57,255 bases of DNA from assembly GCA_002687825.1 (NCBI GenBank), contig NZBI01000005.1:1-57255 (forward strand). Direction: 5' to 3'. Below, piece by piece: positions 15,727 to 23,987 of this stretch (its first letter is position 1; each line of letters opens with the position of its first letter). Under the pieces are notes generated by a model. The model saw nothing but the letters and a program-made list of their open reading frames with translations, was not told the origin of the DNA and made no database searches. The position numbers were made by a program, and so were the translations under genes. The stretch is from Nanobdellota archaeon. Its GTDB lineage: Archaea; Nanobdellota; Nanobdellia; SCGC-AAA011-G17; ARS1403.

Positions 15727-16521
15727 CTACTTCTTTCCATAATCTTTAATATCTTTAAACAATTTCTTAAAGATCTCCATCAAATCAGCAACTTTCTCAT
15801 TTCTATCATTATATTCAACATCTAACAACCTAGCAGCTAATCTTTTGTAATTTCTACTAGCTTCAGTTTTAGGATGAATTTCAAAAACAGCATTTCTCTT
15901 AACCATACTTTCTCTTATTTTACTATCTTCTTCAACAGCACCTACAACAGGAAATTCCAATATTTTTTCAATTTCATTAACTTCCATATCAAGCCCATCT
16001 CTCTTAAACCTATTAATAACAACTCCAGTCACAGGTTTTCTTAGCTCTCCAACTAAATTAACAGCTTTCAATGCATCAGTAACTGCAGGCATCTCAGGAT
16101 TAGTAACAACAATAACACCATCACAAACACTTATTGCTTTTGCGGCTTCCTCACCAAGACCCGCTGCCCCATCAATTAAAACATAATCCATAACTCCTTC
16201 CAAATCTAACAATGCATCATCTAAAGCTTCTAAATTAATTTCATCTAAACTACTAAACCCTATATCTCCAGGTATTACTTTCACCCCACTAGGGTGTTGA
16301 TACATAGCATCTAATAATTTATTTTTATTTTGTAGAACATCATGTATACTTACAGGAACAGAATGAACTCCTAAATAGATTCCAATATTTGGCGTAGTTA
16401 AATTAGCATCAACAATAGCAACGCTTTTCCCATAAGAATTCAAAGCCATTGCTAAATTTATTGTTGTAGTAGTTTTTCCAACCCCACCTTTTCCACTAAC
16501 AATGGTTAAAATTTTGGTCAT
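15727..16521 (-). CDS. minD: MinD/ParA-family ATPase
   Basis: A deviant-Walker ATPase that dimerises on ATP and positions cellular components at the membrane. SGKGGVGKTTT at residues 9-19 holds the signature lysine; AIVDANLTTPNIG is Walker A', VLIDGAAGLG the Walker B region (Asp-Gly-Ala-Ala in place of the usual Asp-x-Pro-Ala), and VVTNPEMPAVTDA the adenine-side motif. The C-terminus carries an amphipathic helix (ADLMEIFKKLFKDIKDYGKK) suited to membrane targeting as in MinD. It is the last of three genes that overlap by 4 bases each; the two upstream genes encode paralogous helical proteins, so it probably acts with them. Confidence 0.9.
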   Translation of the reverse strand: MTKILTIVSGKGGVGKTTTTINLAMALNSYGKSVAIVDANLTTPNIGIYLGVHSVPVSIHDVLQNKNKLLDAMYQHPSGVKVIPGDIGFSSLDEINLEALDDALLDLEGVMDYVLIDGAAGLGEEAAKAISVCDGVIVVTNPEMPAVTDALKAVNLVGELRKPVTGVVINRFKRDGLDMEVNEIEKILEFPVVGAVEEDSKIRESMVKRNAVFEIHPKTEASRNYKRLAARLLDVEYNDRNEKVADLMEIFKKLFKDIKDYGKK

Positions 16522-16973
16522 CTTTTCTTAGCTAAATATTCTTCAATATATTCTGTGATCTCAACAGTTTTTAAATAATATTCTTTTAGCTTATCTATAT
16601 TAACCTCATCAATAACATCTCCCATTTCATTGGTAGCTATCATTGTAACACCTTTTCTAAATTCACTCCTTCTTTCATGTTCTCCCCTATCAACCCTCAT
16701 TAAAAAAGAATAAAACTTCAATATCTCCTGAATAACCTCATCTTTACTAAATTTTTCTCTTGCCAAACTAATTTTCTCTTTGTATGCACTAGGAATTTCT
16801 TTAATTTTCTTTTTATCCAACATCCATTCCAATAAAGTTTCTATATCAAACTCTAAAGTACCTATTAACCTCTTAACAGTACTTTCCAGAACATCCATGG
16901 TTCTTGTGTATTTTAAAGAAACAAAAATTAGATGGTCCGCCCTTTTCAATTCATGTTTAGCTTCATCAATCAT
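16518..16973 (-). CDS. Helical protein coupled to MinD (paralogue of the next gene)
   Basis: 151 residues, almost entirely helical, no membrane segment. Its opening (AKHELKRADHLIFVSLKYTR) is clearly related to that of its upstream neighbour (KGAIRSIKRADHLTYMTLPL), including the shared K-R-A-D-H-L core. Its stop overlaps the minD start by 4 bases. I believe similar genes occur next to minD in other DPANN genomes, but I know no function. It may be a MinD-regulated partner or a helical nucleotide- or RNA-binding protein. Confidence 0.6.
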   Translation of the reverse strand: MIDEAKHELKRADHLIFVSLKYTRTMDVLESTVKRLIGTLEFDIETLLEWMLDKKKIKEIPSAYKEKISLAREKFSKDEVIQEILKFYSFLMRVDRGEHERRSEFRKGVTMIATNEMGDVIDEVNIDKLKEYYLKTVEITEYIEEYLAKKR

Positions 16974-17431
16974 TTTACAATATTTTCAACCTTCCTTAAA
17001 AAACTCTTGGCAGCTAATATATATTGTTTAATTTCCTGAACAGATATAGTCTTCATTCTATAATTCTCACTACAAATAACAAACTTGTCAGGTCTACTAA
17101 ACTCTATTGGAGAACTTTTATGAGCTTGTATTGTTTCTCTCAGCATACGAATTAACTCCACTTCTTGACTAGTAATGTCATACTTATTTATTAATTTATC
17201 CCGAAAAATATCAAATCTTGACTCAAAATTTTGCGGTAATGGCATTATACGCTTGTATAAGCGCTCATACTCCAATAATGCGTCCATTCCTTGCAAAAAG
17301 CTCAACTGAATATTCTCCATTATACTTAAAATAAGTTTATTATCTTTCACCAATGGCAAGGTCATATAAGTCAGATGATCGGCTCGCTTTATTGACCTTA
17401 TTGCCCCCTTAACAAGGTCCCTGTACTCCAT
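16970..17431 (-). CDS. Helical protein, first gene of the MinD operon
   Basis: 153 residues, helical, with the shared RADHL motif near residue 17 and a central Leu/Ile-rich segment. The C-terminal half aligns with the downstream paralogue at 'I-K-x-Y-x-x-x-x-x-S-F-L-x-K-V-E' versus 'L-K-E-Y-Y-L-K-T-V-E'. It overlaps the next gene by 4 bases. The ATG at 17431 is preceded by TATATA at a distance fitting a leaderless start, so the promoter of all three genes is probably here. Confidence 0.6.
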   Translation of the reverse strand: MEYRDLVKGAIRSIKRADHLTYMTLPLVKDNKLILSIMENIQLSFLQGMDALLEYERLYKRIMPLPQNFESRFDIFRDKLINKYDITSQEVELIRMLRETIQAHKSSPIEFSRPDKFVICSENYRMKTISVQEIKQYILAAKSFLRKVENIVK

Positions 17432-17479
17432 GAAATTTCATAAAGAAAGCAACTATATATAGGTTTTTATGATGCAATA

Positions 17480-17809
17480 TTACTGTTTTAATTCTAATAT
17501 ACTTTTAGCAATATCTCCCTCATTTCTCTCTAACACATTTTTAGCTTCTTCTTCAGAACAACTAGTTTGACTTACTACAGTAGAAACATCTTCATCTGTA
17601 AATTTACTTAATCCTCTTTCCTCAATATCTCCAGAAATTTGAAAATTTTCCTGCCCCATCATATCAACTTTAGCTACAGAAGGATTCCTAATAACAATTT
17701 CTCTATCTGGACACTTAATAATTACCTCAGAAGCATCTATATCTTCTTGTTTCATGCCCATCTTCTTCATGGCCTGCTTCATCATTTTTGGATTAATTCC
17801 TGGTAACAT
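17480..17809 (-). CDS. nac: Nascent polypeptide-associated complex protein (archaeal NAC)
   Basis: Binds ribosomes and emerging polypeptides as a homodimer in archaea. 109 residues: a Met/Lys-rich N-terminus (INPKMMKQAMKKMGM), the small NAC beta barrel (about 25-65, VIIKCPDREIVIRNPSVAKV), and a C-terminal UBA domain (about 68-109, DEDVSTVVSQTSCSEEEAKN). Domain order and length are standard for archaeal NAC. Monocistronic by spacing; the neighbouring gene upstream is 35 bases away. Confidence 0.93.
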   Translation of the reverse strand: MLPGINPKMMKQAMKKMGMKQEDIDASEVIIKCPDREIVIRNPSVAKVDMMGQENFQISGDIEERGLSKFTDEDVSTVVSQTSCSEEEAKNVLERNEGDIAKSILELKQ

Positions 17810-17844
17810 AGTATAATAGAACTAAATGACATTTTTAAACCTTT

Positions 17845-18138
17845 CTAAGCTTCGCCACACTCTTTCTTCAAATTATCCAAAACATCATTTATAGCAAAAA
17901 ACAAATTAAAATTAGTAACTTCAGAATTATATTGTTTATTTTTCTTAACTAACATACCATTAACTTGAAACTTAGAACTTTTCTCTTTCTGATGAACTCC
18001 CTTTAAATGCAAAGTTAATTTTTCAAAATCATGAAACTGATTAGCATGATTCCCAATCATTTTCTTTAACACCGTAAGTTCTCCAGGTTCTAAATCATTA
18101 AAATCCTTTAACTCAATTTTATCACCAAAATTTATCAT
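17845..18138 (-). CDS. Small protein with an HPF-like half fold, tentative
   Basis: 97 residues. A helix followed by beta strands (FEKLTLHLKGVHQKEKSSKF, then QVNGMLVKK) and a terminal helix (LFFAINDVLDNLKKEC) resembles the beta-alpha pattern of ribosome hibernation factors (HPF/S30AE), including an Ala-Ile-Asp/Asn-x-x-Leu-Asp-x-Leu ending. This is a by-eye likeness only. Proximity to NAC would suit a ribosome-linked role. It could equally be an unrelated small protein. Confidence 0.4.
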   Translation of the reverse strand: MINFGDKIELKDFNDLEPGELTVLKKMIGNHANQFHDFEKLTLHLKGVHQKEKSSKFQVNGMLVKKNKQYNSEVTNFNLFFAINDVLDNLKKECGEA

Positions 18139-18191
18139 AATTATTAAAAATCAAAACTCAATTAAATAGTTTTCCATAACAAAGACAATAT

Positions 18192-19205
18192 TTATTCTGG
18201 TATTACAAGATTATCTCTAAATGTTGGTAAATCCATTAACCCCTCTGCATATTTTTGGCCAAATTCGTTCATAAAGTAAGTAAATAAACTACCATACATG
18301 CTATGTTTAAGTCTAAATGCGTTAACAACTTCTCTCACCCTCCCACAAATTGCATCCGGCTCATTAGAAATTAATTCTAACTTTTCATTTTCCCAAGCAT
18401 CAACTAAATATCTAGGATCTCCATTTAATTTTGCCTCAACCTTCAAAGCTTCTCTAGCGGCAAATTCAGTTTCAATAGGTGTTCCTCTAAATTCTGATTT
18501 AGTTCGATTATATAATTCCATAATTCTAGTGTGATTTTCAAGAATTTCAGTTCCATCCTCCAATTGTAAAGTATAAACAAACATATTCGAAGGGGTAGAA
18601 GTGTCTTGTCTAAAAATGCCAATTAAATTTAGATCCCTTATTGAATTTTTACAAATTCCTGCTTCTTCCATTGCTTCATGATAAACAGCATCGCTAATTA
18701 TGTCAGAACCTCCCCCATATAATACTGCACCACTAGGTACAGCTATTAATTCTCCAATTGATTCAGAACCCCCCCTTACCCCAATCAAAAGTTTATTATC
18801 AATCTTCACAAATCCATGAATCCCAGTTTCTAAATAATCTCTATTTGAGAATTTACCTTTTCTTTGTGCTTGAATAGTAAAAGAATCTGTTTTATAAATT
18901 GGAAAAGTAATTGGTGCTTTATCTTGAGAATTTGCTAGTATTTCATCAAGATTTGGTATAGTTGCAACAACTTCCTTCCATTCTAAAGGTGTATTTCCAT
19001 TTATGTATATAGAATCTCCCCAAAGAACCCTTAACATATCCCAATTAGGTTCGTCACCTTCAAATGCTTCAGGAATACCTATTTCTCCAGCCAGTGGAAA
19101 AGTTGGATGAGGCTCTGATAAAATTTCAACTGGATCATTAAATAGCTTTAATATTGAGTTAACCATAGACAAATTTGCCGTTTTTCGGTTTATAAATTCA
19201 CCCAT
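18192..19205 (-). CDS. Nudix hydrolase domain protein, 337 residues
   Basis: Nudix enzymes split X-linked nucleoside diphosphates using a metal bound by the Nudix box. The box here is in the middle: GGGSDIISDAVYHEAMEEAG, with the catalytic E-x-x-E-E core (HEAMEEAGI); the usual Arg is His. Strands such as LLIGVRGGSES lead into it. The N-terminal 110 residues and C-terminal 100 residues are extra and unrecognised, so this is larger than housekeeping Nudix proteins. Substrate unknown. It stands alone, with more than 50 bases on both sides. Confidence 0.75.
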   Translation of the reverse strand: MGEFINRKTANLSMVNSILKLFNDPVEILSEPHPTFPLAGEIGIPEAFEGDEPNWDMLRVLWGDSIYINGNTPLEWKEVVATIPNLDEILANSQDKAPITFPIYKTDSFTIQAQRKGKFSNRDYLETGIHGFVKIDNKLLIGVRGGSESIGELIAVPSGAVLYGGGSDIISDAVYHEAMEEAGICKNSIRDLNLIGIFRQDTSTPSNMFVYTLQLEDGTEILENHTRIMELYNRTKSEFRGTPIETEFAAREALKVEAKLNGDPRYLVDAWENEKLELISNEPDAICGRVREVVNAFRLKHSMYGSLFTYFMNEFGQKYAEGLMDLPTFRDNLVIPE

Positions 19206-19279
19206 TCCTAAAATACAAAGTAATTCTTGTTACAAACTCAAAGACAATGTTTATAAATCTTTAAAATTTTTAAAAAATA

Positions 19280-19699
19280 ATGTCACTCCCAGTTTCTAAT
19301 TGGAAACGTTTAGCATCTTTCCTAACAGATTCTATATTATTAAATGTCATAATAACAAATCCCTTAAACACTTTATTAGAAAATAATGTCCCAGAAAGCT
19401 TAACAGACTTATTCAATTTTGATTTTAAAAGTGTATTTTTAGTAACTTTAATCATCAGTTCAATCAATTTAGCATATTGGGTTATTTTAGAATATAAAAT
19501 ACAACAAACTTTAGGAGGCGTAATTTTTAGCGTCAAAGTAAATTCTCAAAAACTAACCCTATACAGAATATTTATGAGAAACATAACAAAAATATCTTTA
19601 TTACTATTAATAATAGACAGCATAGGAATATTAACTTCCAAGAAGAAACAAAGATTTACAGAAAGAATGACAAATACTTCAACTGTTGAAAATGGGTAG
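19280..19699 (+). CDS. RDD-family membrane protein
   Basis: 139 residues with the RDD plan: WKRLASFLTDSILLN opening (Arg and Asp of the family name), three hydrophobic segments, EYKIQQTLGGVIFSVKV between helices 2 and 3, and YRIFMRNITKI before the last. RDD proteins are poorly characterised; some act as ion antiporters. The gene overlaps the next one by 8 bases (ATGGGTAG), so it is probably co-translated with the SppA gene. Confidence 0.75.
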   Translation: MSLPVSNWKRLASFLTDSILLNVIITNPLNTLLENNVPESLTDLFNFDFKSVFLVTLIISSINLAYWVILEYKIQQTLGGVIFSVKVNSQKLTLYRIFMRNITKISLLLLIIDSIGILTSKKKQRFTERMTNTSTVENG

Positions 19700-20603
19700 A
19701 CTAGCTACAATACTAAAAGTTGTAATCATCCTTTACTTAGTCGCATTTATATCTTCAAAGTTATTAAATTCAGATTCAATAAAAGAAGAAATTTTATCAA
19801 ATGGAATCGCAGTAATAAAAATAGAAGGGCCAATAGTATCCTCTTCAAGTAACTCAATTCTAGGACAAAGCTTAGTAGGTTCAAATGCAATCTTGGAAAA
19901 TCTTAACAAAGCAGAAAAAAGTAAAGGTGTTAAAGCTATAATATTAGAAATCAATTCTCCAGGAGGAACTGTAGTAGCATCAAAAGAAATAGCAGAAAAA
20001 GTAGCTTCAATAGAGAAACCAACAATAGCGTTAATTAGAGAAGTTGGAGCCTCAGGTGCTTATTGGGTTGCATCAGCTTCAGATCTAATCGTAGCAGACG
20101 AATTAAGTATTACAGGAAGCATTGGTGTAATATCTTCTTACATACAATTTTCAGGATTGTTAGATGATCATAATGTTACATATGAAAGACTAGTAACAGG
20201 AGAATTCAAAGACTTAGGATCCCCCTACAAACCTTTAACTTCAAAAGAAAGAAATCTATTACAAAAGAAATTAGACATCATAGAAGCTAAATTCGTAGAA
20301 GATGTAGCTAAAAATAGAGAAATGCCCTTAGAACAAGTACAAAAATTAGCAGACGGCTCTTTCTACTTAGGAATAGAAGCTTTAGAAAATGGTTTAATTG
20401 ATTTAACTGGAAATAAAGATACAGCAATCTTAAAAGCAAAAGAACTAGCAAATATAGAAAACGAAAACGTTGTAGAATATATAAAAAAGCCTTCTTTACT
20501 TAACATTTTTGAAAAATTAACAACCCAAAGTTTTTACTCTATAGGTCAAGGCCTAGGAGATTCAATGCAAGTTGAAGAAGAATTAGTATTTCTAGCCAAA
20601 TAA
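19692..20603 (+). CDS. sppA: Signal peptide peptidase SppA (S49 family)
   Basis: A membrane serine protease that degrades signal peptides and other membrane fragments. 303 residues, short single-domain type: N-terminal anchor (about 6-22), strand motif EINSPGGTVVAS, nucleophile Ser in REVGASGAYWVASAS, then DELSITGSIGV and the probable catalytic Lys in GEFKDLGSPYKPLT (Ser-Lys dyad). I use the ATG at 19692; an in-frame TTG lies 6 bases upstream. It overlaps the RDD gene and is followed by an AT-rich gap. Confidence 0.92.
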   Translation: MGRLATILKVVIILYLVAFISSKLLNSDSIKEEILSNGIAVIKIEGPIVSSSSNSILGQSLVGSNAILENLNKAEKSKGVKAIILEINSPGGTVVASKEIAEKVASIEKPTIALIREVGASGAYWVASASDLIVADELSITGSIGVISSYIQFSGLLDDHNVTYERLVTGEFKDLGSPYKPLTSKERNLLQKKLDIIEAKFVEDVAKNREMPLEQVQKLADGSFYLGIEALENGLIDLTGNKDTAILKAKELANIENENVVEYIKKPSLLNIFEKLTTQSFYSIGQGLGDSMQVEEELVFLAK

Positions 20604-20696
20604 CCCATTTTTCACTAAATAGTGTGCTCAAATAGCAAAATCTTTATATACGATAACCAATTTACCCTTAATATCAAGTTAAAGGAGGTAATGCTA

Positions 20697-20807
20697 ATGA
20701 AATTTCAAGAAGGTGAACAACCTGCTGAAGGTGGTGGAGATGCTGGAGCTGGCGGAGATGCTGGAGCTGGCGGAGAAGAATCCGGCGGAGACGAAGGAGG
20801 TGTGTAA
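20697..20807 (+). CDS. Tiny Gly/Ala/Glu-rich protein, 36 residues
   Basis: MKFQEGEQPAEGGGDAG followed by tandem AGAGGDAG-type repeats and an acidic Gly-rich tail. A full Shine-Dalgarno AAAGGAGG (20681-20688) sits 8 bases before this ATG (another ATG at 20691 is too close). A TATA-like CTTTATATA lies about 50 bases further up, so this message has a leader, unlike many genes here. T-rich sequence after the stop (from about 20820) looks like an archaeal terminator. Low complexity and a strong ribosome site suggest an abundant small acidic protein; function unknown. Confidence 0.6.
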   Translation: MKFQEGEQPAEGGGDAGAGGDAGAGGEESGGDEGGV

Positions 20808-20843
20808 TAACCTTTTATAATTTTTAATTAATTTTTTTCTTTT

Positions 20844-21665
20844 TTATTTTTTTAATAATAAACTTGCACCTAAAACACCAGAATTCTTTAATTTACTCCA
20901 CTCAATATTAATTTTCTTAGGCAACATACAATATTTCCTAGTTTCTTTCTTCAAGATATCCCTATAACAATGCCCAGCTTCTTTTAATCCACCAACTAAC
21001 ACTACAACTTCAGGATCAAACACTACAATTAAACTAGCAACACCTTTAGCTAAATTCTCAGCAGCCTCTTTTAATATTTTATGAGATTTTTTATTATGTA
21101 ATTTATTTAATTCACTAGCTAATAATTCTTTACCAAAAGCTTTCTTTGCATCTTTTTTTATTTTAGAACCACTAGCCCAATATTCCAAATCCTTACCATC
21201 TTGTATTATAATATGGCCTAACTCACCACCATAACCACTTCCATTGTAAATCTCTTTATTTATAACAATTCCACCACCAATGCCAGTTCCCAAAGTTAAA
21301 ACAATAAAATTCTTTTTCTTAACACCATAATGTAATTCTGCCAAAGCAGCACAATTAGCATCATTCTCAATAACAATCCTAGTCTTAAATTTCTTACTCA
21401 AAAAAGATTTCAAATTAAAATTCTTAAAAGGCAAATTAGGAGGATTCTTTAAAACTCCATCCAATAATGGACCAGGACTTCCAACCCCAATTCCTTTTAT
21501 TTTTGCGCCACCTTTAGCTTCAATAATAGCTTCAGTTAATTGTTTCAAAACAGCTTTTTTACCTTTTTTAGCTAAAGTATCTCTATTTACTAAGTTAATT
21601 ATTCGTTTACCTTCCATTAAAGCTGCTCTTATACTAGTTCCACCAAAATCAACAGCTATAATCAT
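20844..21665 (-). CDS. ROK-family sugar kinase
   Basis: Phosphorylates a hexose, probably glucose or an N-acetylhexosamine, with ATP. 273 residues: phosphate motif IAVDFGGTSIRAALM at the start, sugar-binding ENDANCAALAELHYG, LTLGTGIGGGIV, and ELGHIIIQDG. The ROK zinc cluster (normally C-x-C-G-x-x-G-C-x-E after the GH motif) is missing: the segment reads GKDLEYWASGSK with no cysteines, so this is a zinc-free ROK enzyme. It is divergent from the mannose-6-phosphate isomerase cupin, 62 bases away, hinting at shared hexose metabolism. Confidence 0.88.
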   Translation of the reverse strand: MIIAVDFGGTSIRAALMEGKRIINLVNRDTLAKKGKKAVLKQLTEAIIEAKGGAKIKGIGVGSPGPLLDGVLKNPPNLPFKNFNLKSFLSKKFKTRIVIENDANCAALAELHYGVKKKNFIVLTLGTGIGGGIVINKEIYNGSGYGGELGHIIIQDGKDLEYWASGSKIKKDAKKAFGKELLASELNKLHNKKSHKILKEAAENLAKGVASLIVVFDPEVVVLVGGLKEAGHCYRDILKKETRKYCMLPKKINIEWSKLKNSGVLGASLLLKK

Positions 21666-21727
21666 ATACTCTCAAATACATCCCTTCTATAAAAAGATTT
21701 TTATAATATATACAATTAAGTTAAACT

Positions 21728-22081
21728 ATGAAAAAGTACAAAGAAAAGAGACCTTGGGGAAATTTTGAAAGATTTACTTTAAACGAAAAGTCCACAGTCA
21801 AGATATTAACAATTAAACCAAAGCAAGCTCCCTCAATACAATACCATCATAAGAGAGCAGAATTTTGGAGAATCTTAGAAGGATCAGGAAAAGCAACAAT
21901 AGGTAAAAAAACAAAAAGGGTTAAACCAGGCGATGAAATTTTTATTAAAAAAAAACAAATACATTCTATAGAAGCCTACTCAAAACCAGTTAAACTATTA
22001 GAAATTTCATTAGGAACTTTTGATGAAAAAGATATTGTCAGACTAAAAGATAAATATGGAAGAATAAAAGAAGGAAATTAA
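21728..22081 (+). CDS. Mannose-6-phosphate isomerase-like cupin (type II, stand-alone)
   Basis: 117 residues equal to the C-terminal cupin half of ManC/type II phosphomannose isomerases: RPWGNFERF at the start, metal site QYHHKRAEFWRILEG, GDEIFIKKKQIHSIEA, and LLEISLGTFDEKDIVRLKDK. It interconverts mannose-6-phosphate and fructose-6-phosphate. TATA-like TATAATATAT about 30 bases upstream of the ATG. It ends overlapping by 4 bases the tail of an opposing 40-residue gene. A bifunctional PGI/PMI elsewhere in the window may duplicate this activity. Confidence 0.88.
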   Translation: MKKYKEKRPWGNFERFTLNEKSTVKILTIKPKQAPSIQYHHKRAEFWRILEGSGKATIGKKTKRVKPGDEIFIKKKQIHSIEAYSKPVKLLEISLGTFDEKDIVRLKDKYGRIKEGN

Positions 22082-22200
22082 TATTTCCCTTCTAAAATTT
22101 CACATTCTATTATATCAGTTTCATCACTAAATTTCTCTTCACAACTCAAGTTATCTAAGTCAACACAAATTCCTTTTTTACAAACGATTTTTTGTGACAT
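22078..22200 (-). CDS. Small four-cysteine acidic protein, 40 residues
   Basis: MSQKIVCKKGICVDLDNLSC then an acidic helix and a last Cys near residue 33. The first two cysteines are spaced C-x4-C. GGGGTGAAACT precedes the ATG as ribosome binding site. Four cysteines in 40 residues suggest a metal site, but the spacing is not a standard zinc ribbon. Tail-to-tail with the cupin gene. Confidence 0.55.
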   Translation of the reverse strand: MSQKIVCKKGICVDLDNLSCEEKFSDETDIIECEILEGKY

Positions 22201-22320
22201 AGTTTCACCCCGTAACAAATTACAATAATTAATCCACTTTATAATTAACCTAATTCACTCAAAATAAAATTTGAACACTAAAAAGAAATATTTAAAAGAC
22301 CTTAATTCTCAAAAACAAGA

Positions 22321-22956
22321 ATGGGATACAAAGTTATTGCGCCAGTAGGAGATAATCTACAAGCTCTTTTTATAGGTATGAAAGAATTTCCAACAGAAAA
22401 GGTTTTCTTAATCACTCCAATCTCAAAACTAAAAGAAGCTTCAGATTTATCCAAAAAATTAGAAGAGTTCACAATAGAAACAGAAATAATAGAAACGAAA
22501 GGTAATGTCTTAGAAGAAATGTTCAAAGCTTTTGGAAGATTAACTTCTTTGTATGATGGTGATGAATTAATAGTAAATGTCGCAACAGGAGATAAGTTAT
22601 CAACTTGCGCAGCTTTATCAGCTTCTTACGCAAACGGACTAAAAGCATTTGGAATAATGGAAAACAAACCAATGTTATTACCAATAATGAAGTTATCTTA
22701 CTACAACGAACTATCTGAAAACAAATTAAAAATTTTAAAACATATGAATCAAAACACTTGTTTACCTCTAAAACAATTAAGTGATAATTTAAATATGTCC
22801 ATATCTTTATTATCCTATCATATTAACGGAAACCACAAACACAAAGGACTAAAAGAATTCAGATTAGTAGAAGTCGAAGAAGAAGATAAAAATATGTGCG
22901 TAAAATTATCTGACATGGGTAATTTATTATTAAAAGGATATATTACTCCAAATTAA
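22321..22956 (+). CDS. CARF-winged-helix transcription regulator (HFX_2341 / Csa3-like)
   Basis: 211 residues. The N-terminal CARF-like Rossmann domain (about 1-130) has strands at VIAPVG and VFLITPIS and the ligand-loop motif VNVATGDKLSTCAALSAS, corresponding to the N-x-x-G-G-T-K type motif of CARF proteins that bind cyclic oligonucleotides or related ligands. A winged helix follows (about 140-205: LPLKQLSDNLNMSISLLSYH). No CRISPR array, cas gene or cyclic-oligonucleotide synthase is present in the window. Its stop is only 2 bases from the start of a DUF3179 lipoprotein, so it probably regulates the downstream surface-redox operon and itself. The ATG has TTTAAAAGA about 25 bases upstream. 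Confidence 0.8.
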   Translation: MGYKVIAPVGDNLQALFIGMKEFPTEKVFLITPISKLKEASDLSKKLEEFTIETEIIETKGNVLEEMFKAFGRLTSLYDGDELIVNVATGDKLSTCAALSASYANGLKAFGIMENKPMLLPIMKLSYYNELSENKLKILKHMNQNTCLPLKQLSDNLNMSISLLSYHINGNHKHKGLKEFRLVEVEEEDKNMCVKLSDMGNLLLKGYITPN

Positions 22957-22958
22957 AG

Positions 22959-23987
22959 GTGATTGAAATAAAAAAGAAAATTTTAGTTTCCGGACTAATA
23001 GTATTCTTAGCTTTTCTTGTTGGATGTTCAAATTTACAAACACCTTCATCTCCAAAAAGTCCCAAAGATTCTATCGTAGAAGTTTTAGATGGAGAAATAA
23101 AAGCAGATATAGACGGAACTAAATATTTAGTAGATCCAAATAAAATCAGAGGTGGAGGTCTTGGAAAAGGAGGGATTGGTTTTGATAGTGGAATCCCAGC
23201 CTTAGCTCTAAATAATATTAAATTTGTAACAGTAGAAGAAGCAGATGAATGGATTGAAGATAATGAATTAGTCTTAGCTTTAATTCATAAAGGGGTAAAA
23301 AAAGTTTATCCATTACAAATCTTAGTATGGCACGAAATAGCTAATGATGTTGTTGCAGGAGATCCTTTAGCAGTTACATACTGCCCATTATGTGGATCAG
23401 GAATAGCTTATGAAAGAAAAATAGAAGTTAACGGAGAGTTAACAGAAACTAGATTCGGAACTTCTGGAAAATTATACAATTCAAATTTAATTATGTATGA
23501 TGAAACTACAGATACTTACTGGCAACAGATAGATGGAAAAGCCATAGTAGGCCCTTTAGTTGGTCAAGAATTAAAAGAAATATCCGTAGACACAGTTACA
23601 TGGAAAATATGGAAAACAGAACATCCAGACTCTCAAGTCCTATCTCAAGAAACCGGAATTAGTAGATCTTATGGTAGAGACCCTTATGGTAATTATTATG
23701 AAAACAGCAATCTATTCTTCCCAGTAGAAAACGAAGACCGCAGGATTCATGCAAAAACTCCAATCTTAGGAATTGAGGTTAACGGAGAATTCAAAGCTTA
23801 CAAAAGAGAAGACATTATAGGAACAATAGAAGACACTATAGGAAACACAAATATAAAACTAGAGAAATCAAAAGATGGTAGAGTTACTATTACTAATTTA
23901 AGTAACAATCAAGAAATTGTAAAAGAAGAAGATTTCTGGTTTGCATGGTATGCATTTCATCCAGAAACAGATCTATACAATGGATGA
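22959..23987 (+). CDS. DUF3179 lipoprotein
   Basis: 342 residues from a GTG start (GGTGATTGAAATA). Lipobox VGCS after a hydrophobic signal (about residue 23). The DUF3179 core follows: GGLGKGGIGFDSGIPAL, VYPLQILVWHEIANDVVAGD and VTYCPLCGSGIAYER with a C-x-x-C pair, then NLIMYDETTDTYWQQIDGKA. Function of the family is unknown; it is often found with thiol-redox or metal proteins. It starts 2 bases after the CARF regulator and overlaps the permuted ccdA by 8 bases. Confidence 0.88.
   Translation: MIEIKKKILVSGLIVFLAFLVGCSNLQTPSSPKSPKDSIVEVLDGEIKADIDGTKYLVDPNKIRGGGLGKGGIGFDSGIPALALNNIKFVTVEEADEWIEDNELVLALIHKGVKKVYPLQILVWHEIANDVVAGDPLAVTYCPLCGSGIAYERKIEVNGELTETRFGTSGKLYNSNLIMYDETTDTYWQQIDGKAIVGPLVGQELKEISVDTVTWKIWKTEHPDSQVLSQETGISRSYGRDPYGNYYENSNLFFPVENEDRRIHAKTPILGIEVNGEFKAYKREDIIGTIEDTIGNTNIKLEKSKDGRVTITNLSNNQEIVKEEDFWFAWYAFHPETDLYNG

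Noticed and set aside
20681-20697. Fifth AUU/AUC-type start
   Set aside because: An ATG at 20697 with 8-base spacing from AAAGGAGG explains the gene without a rare codon.
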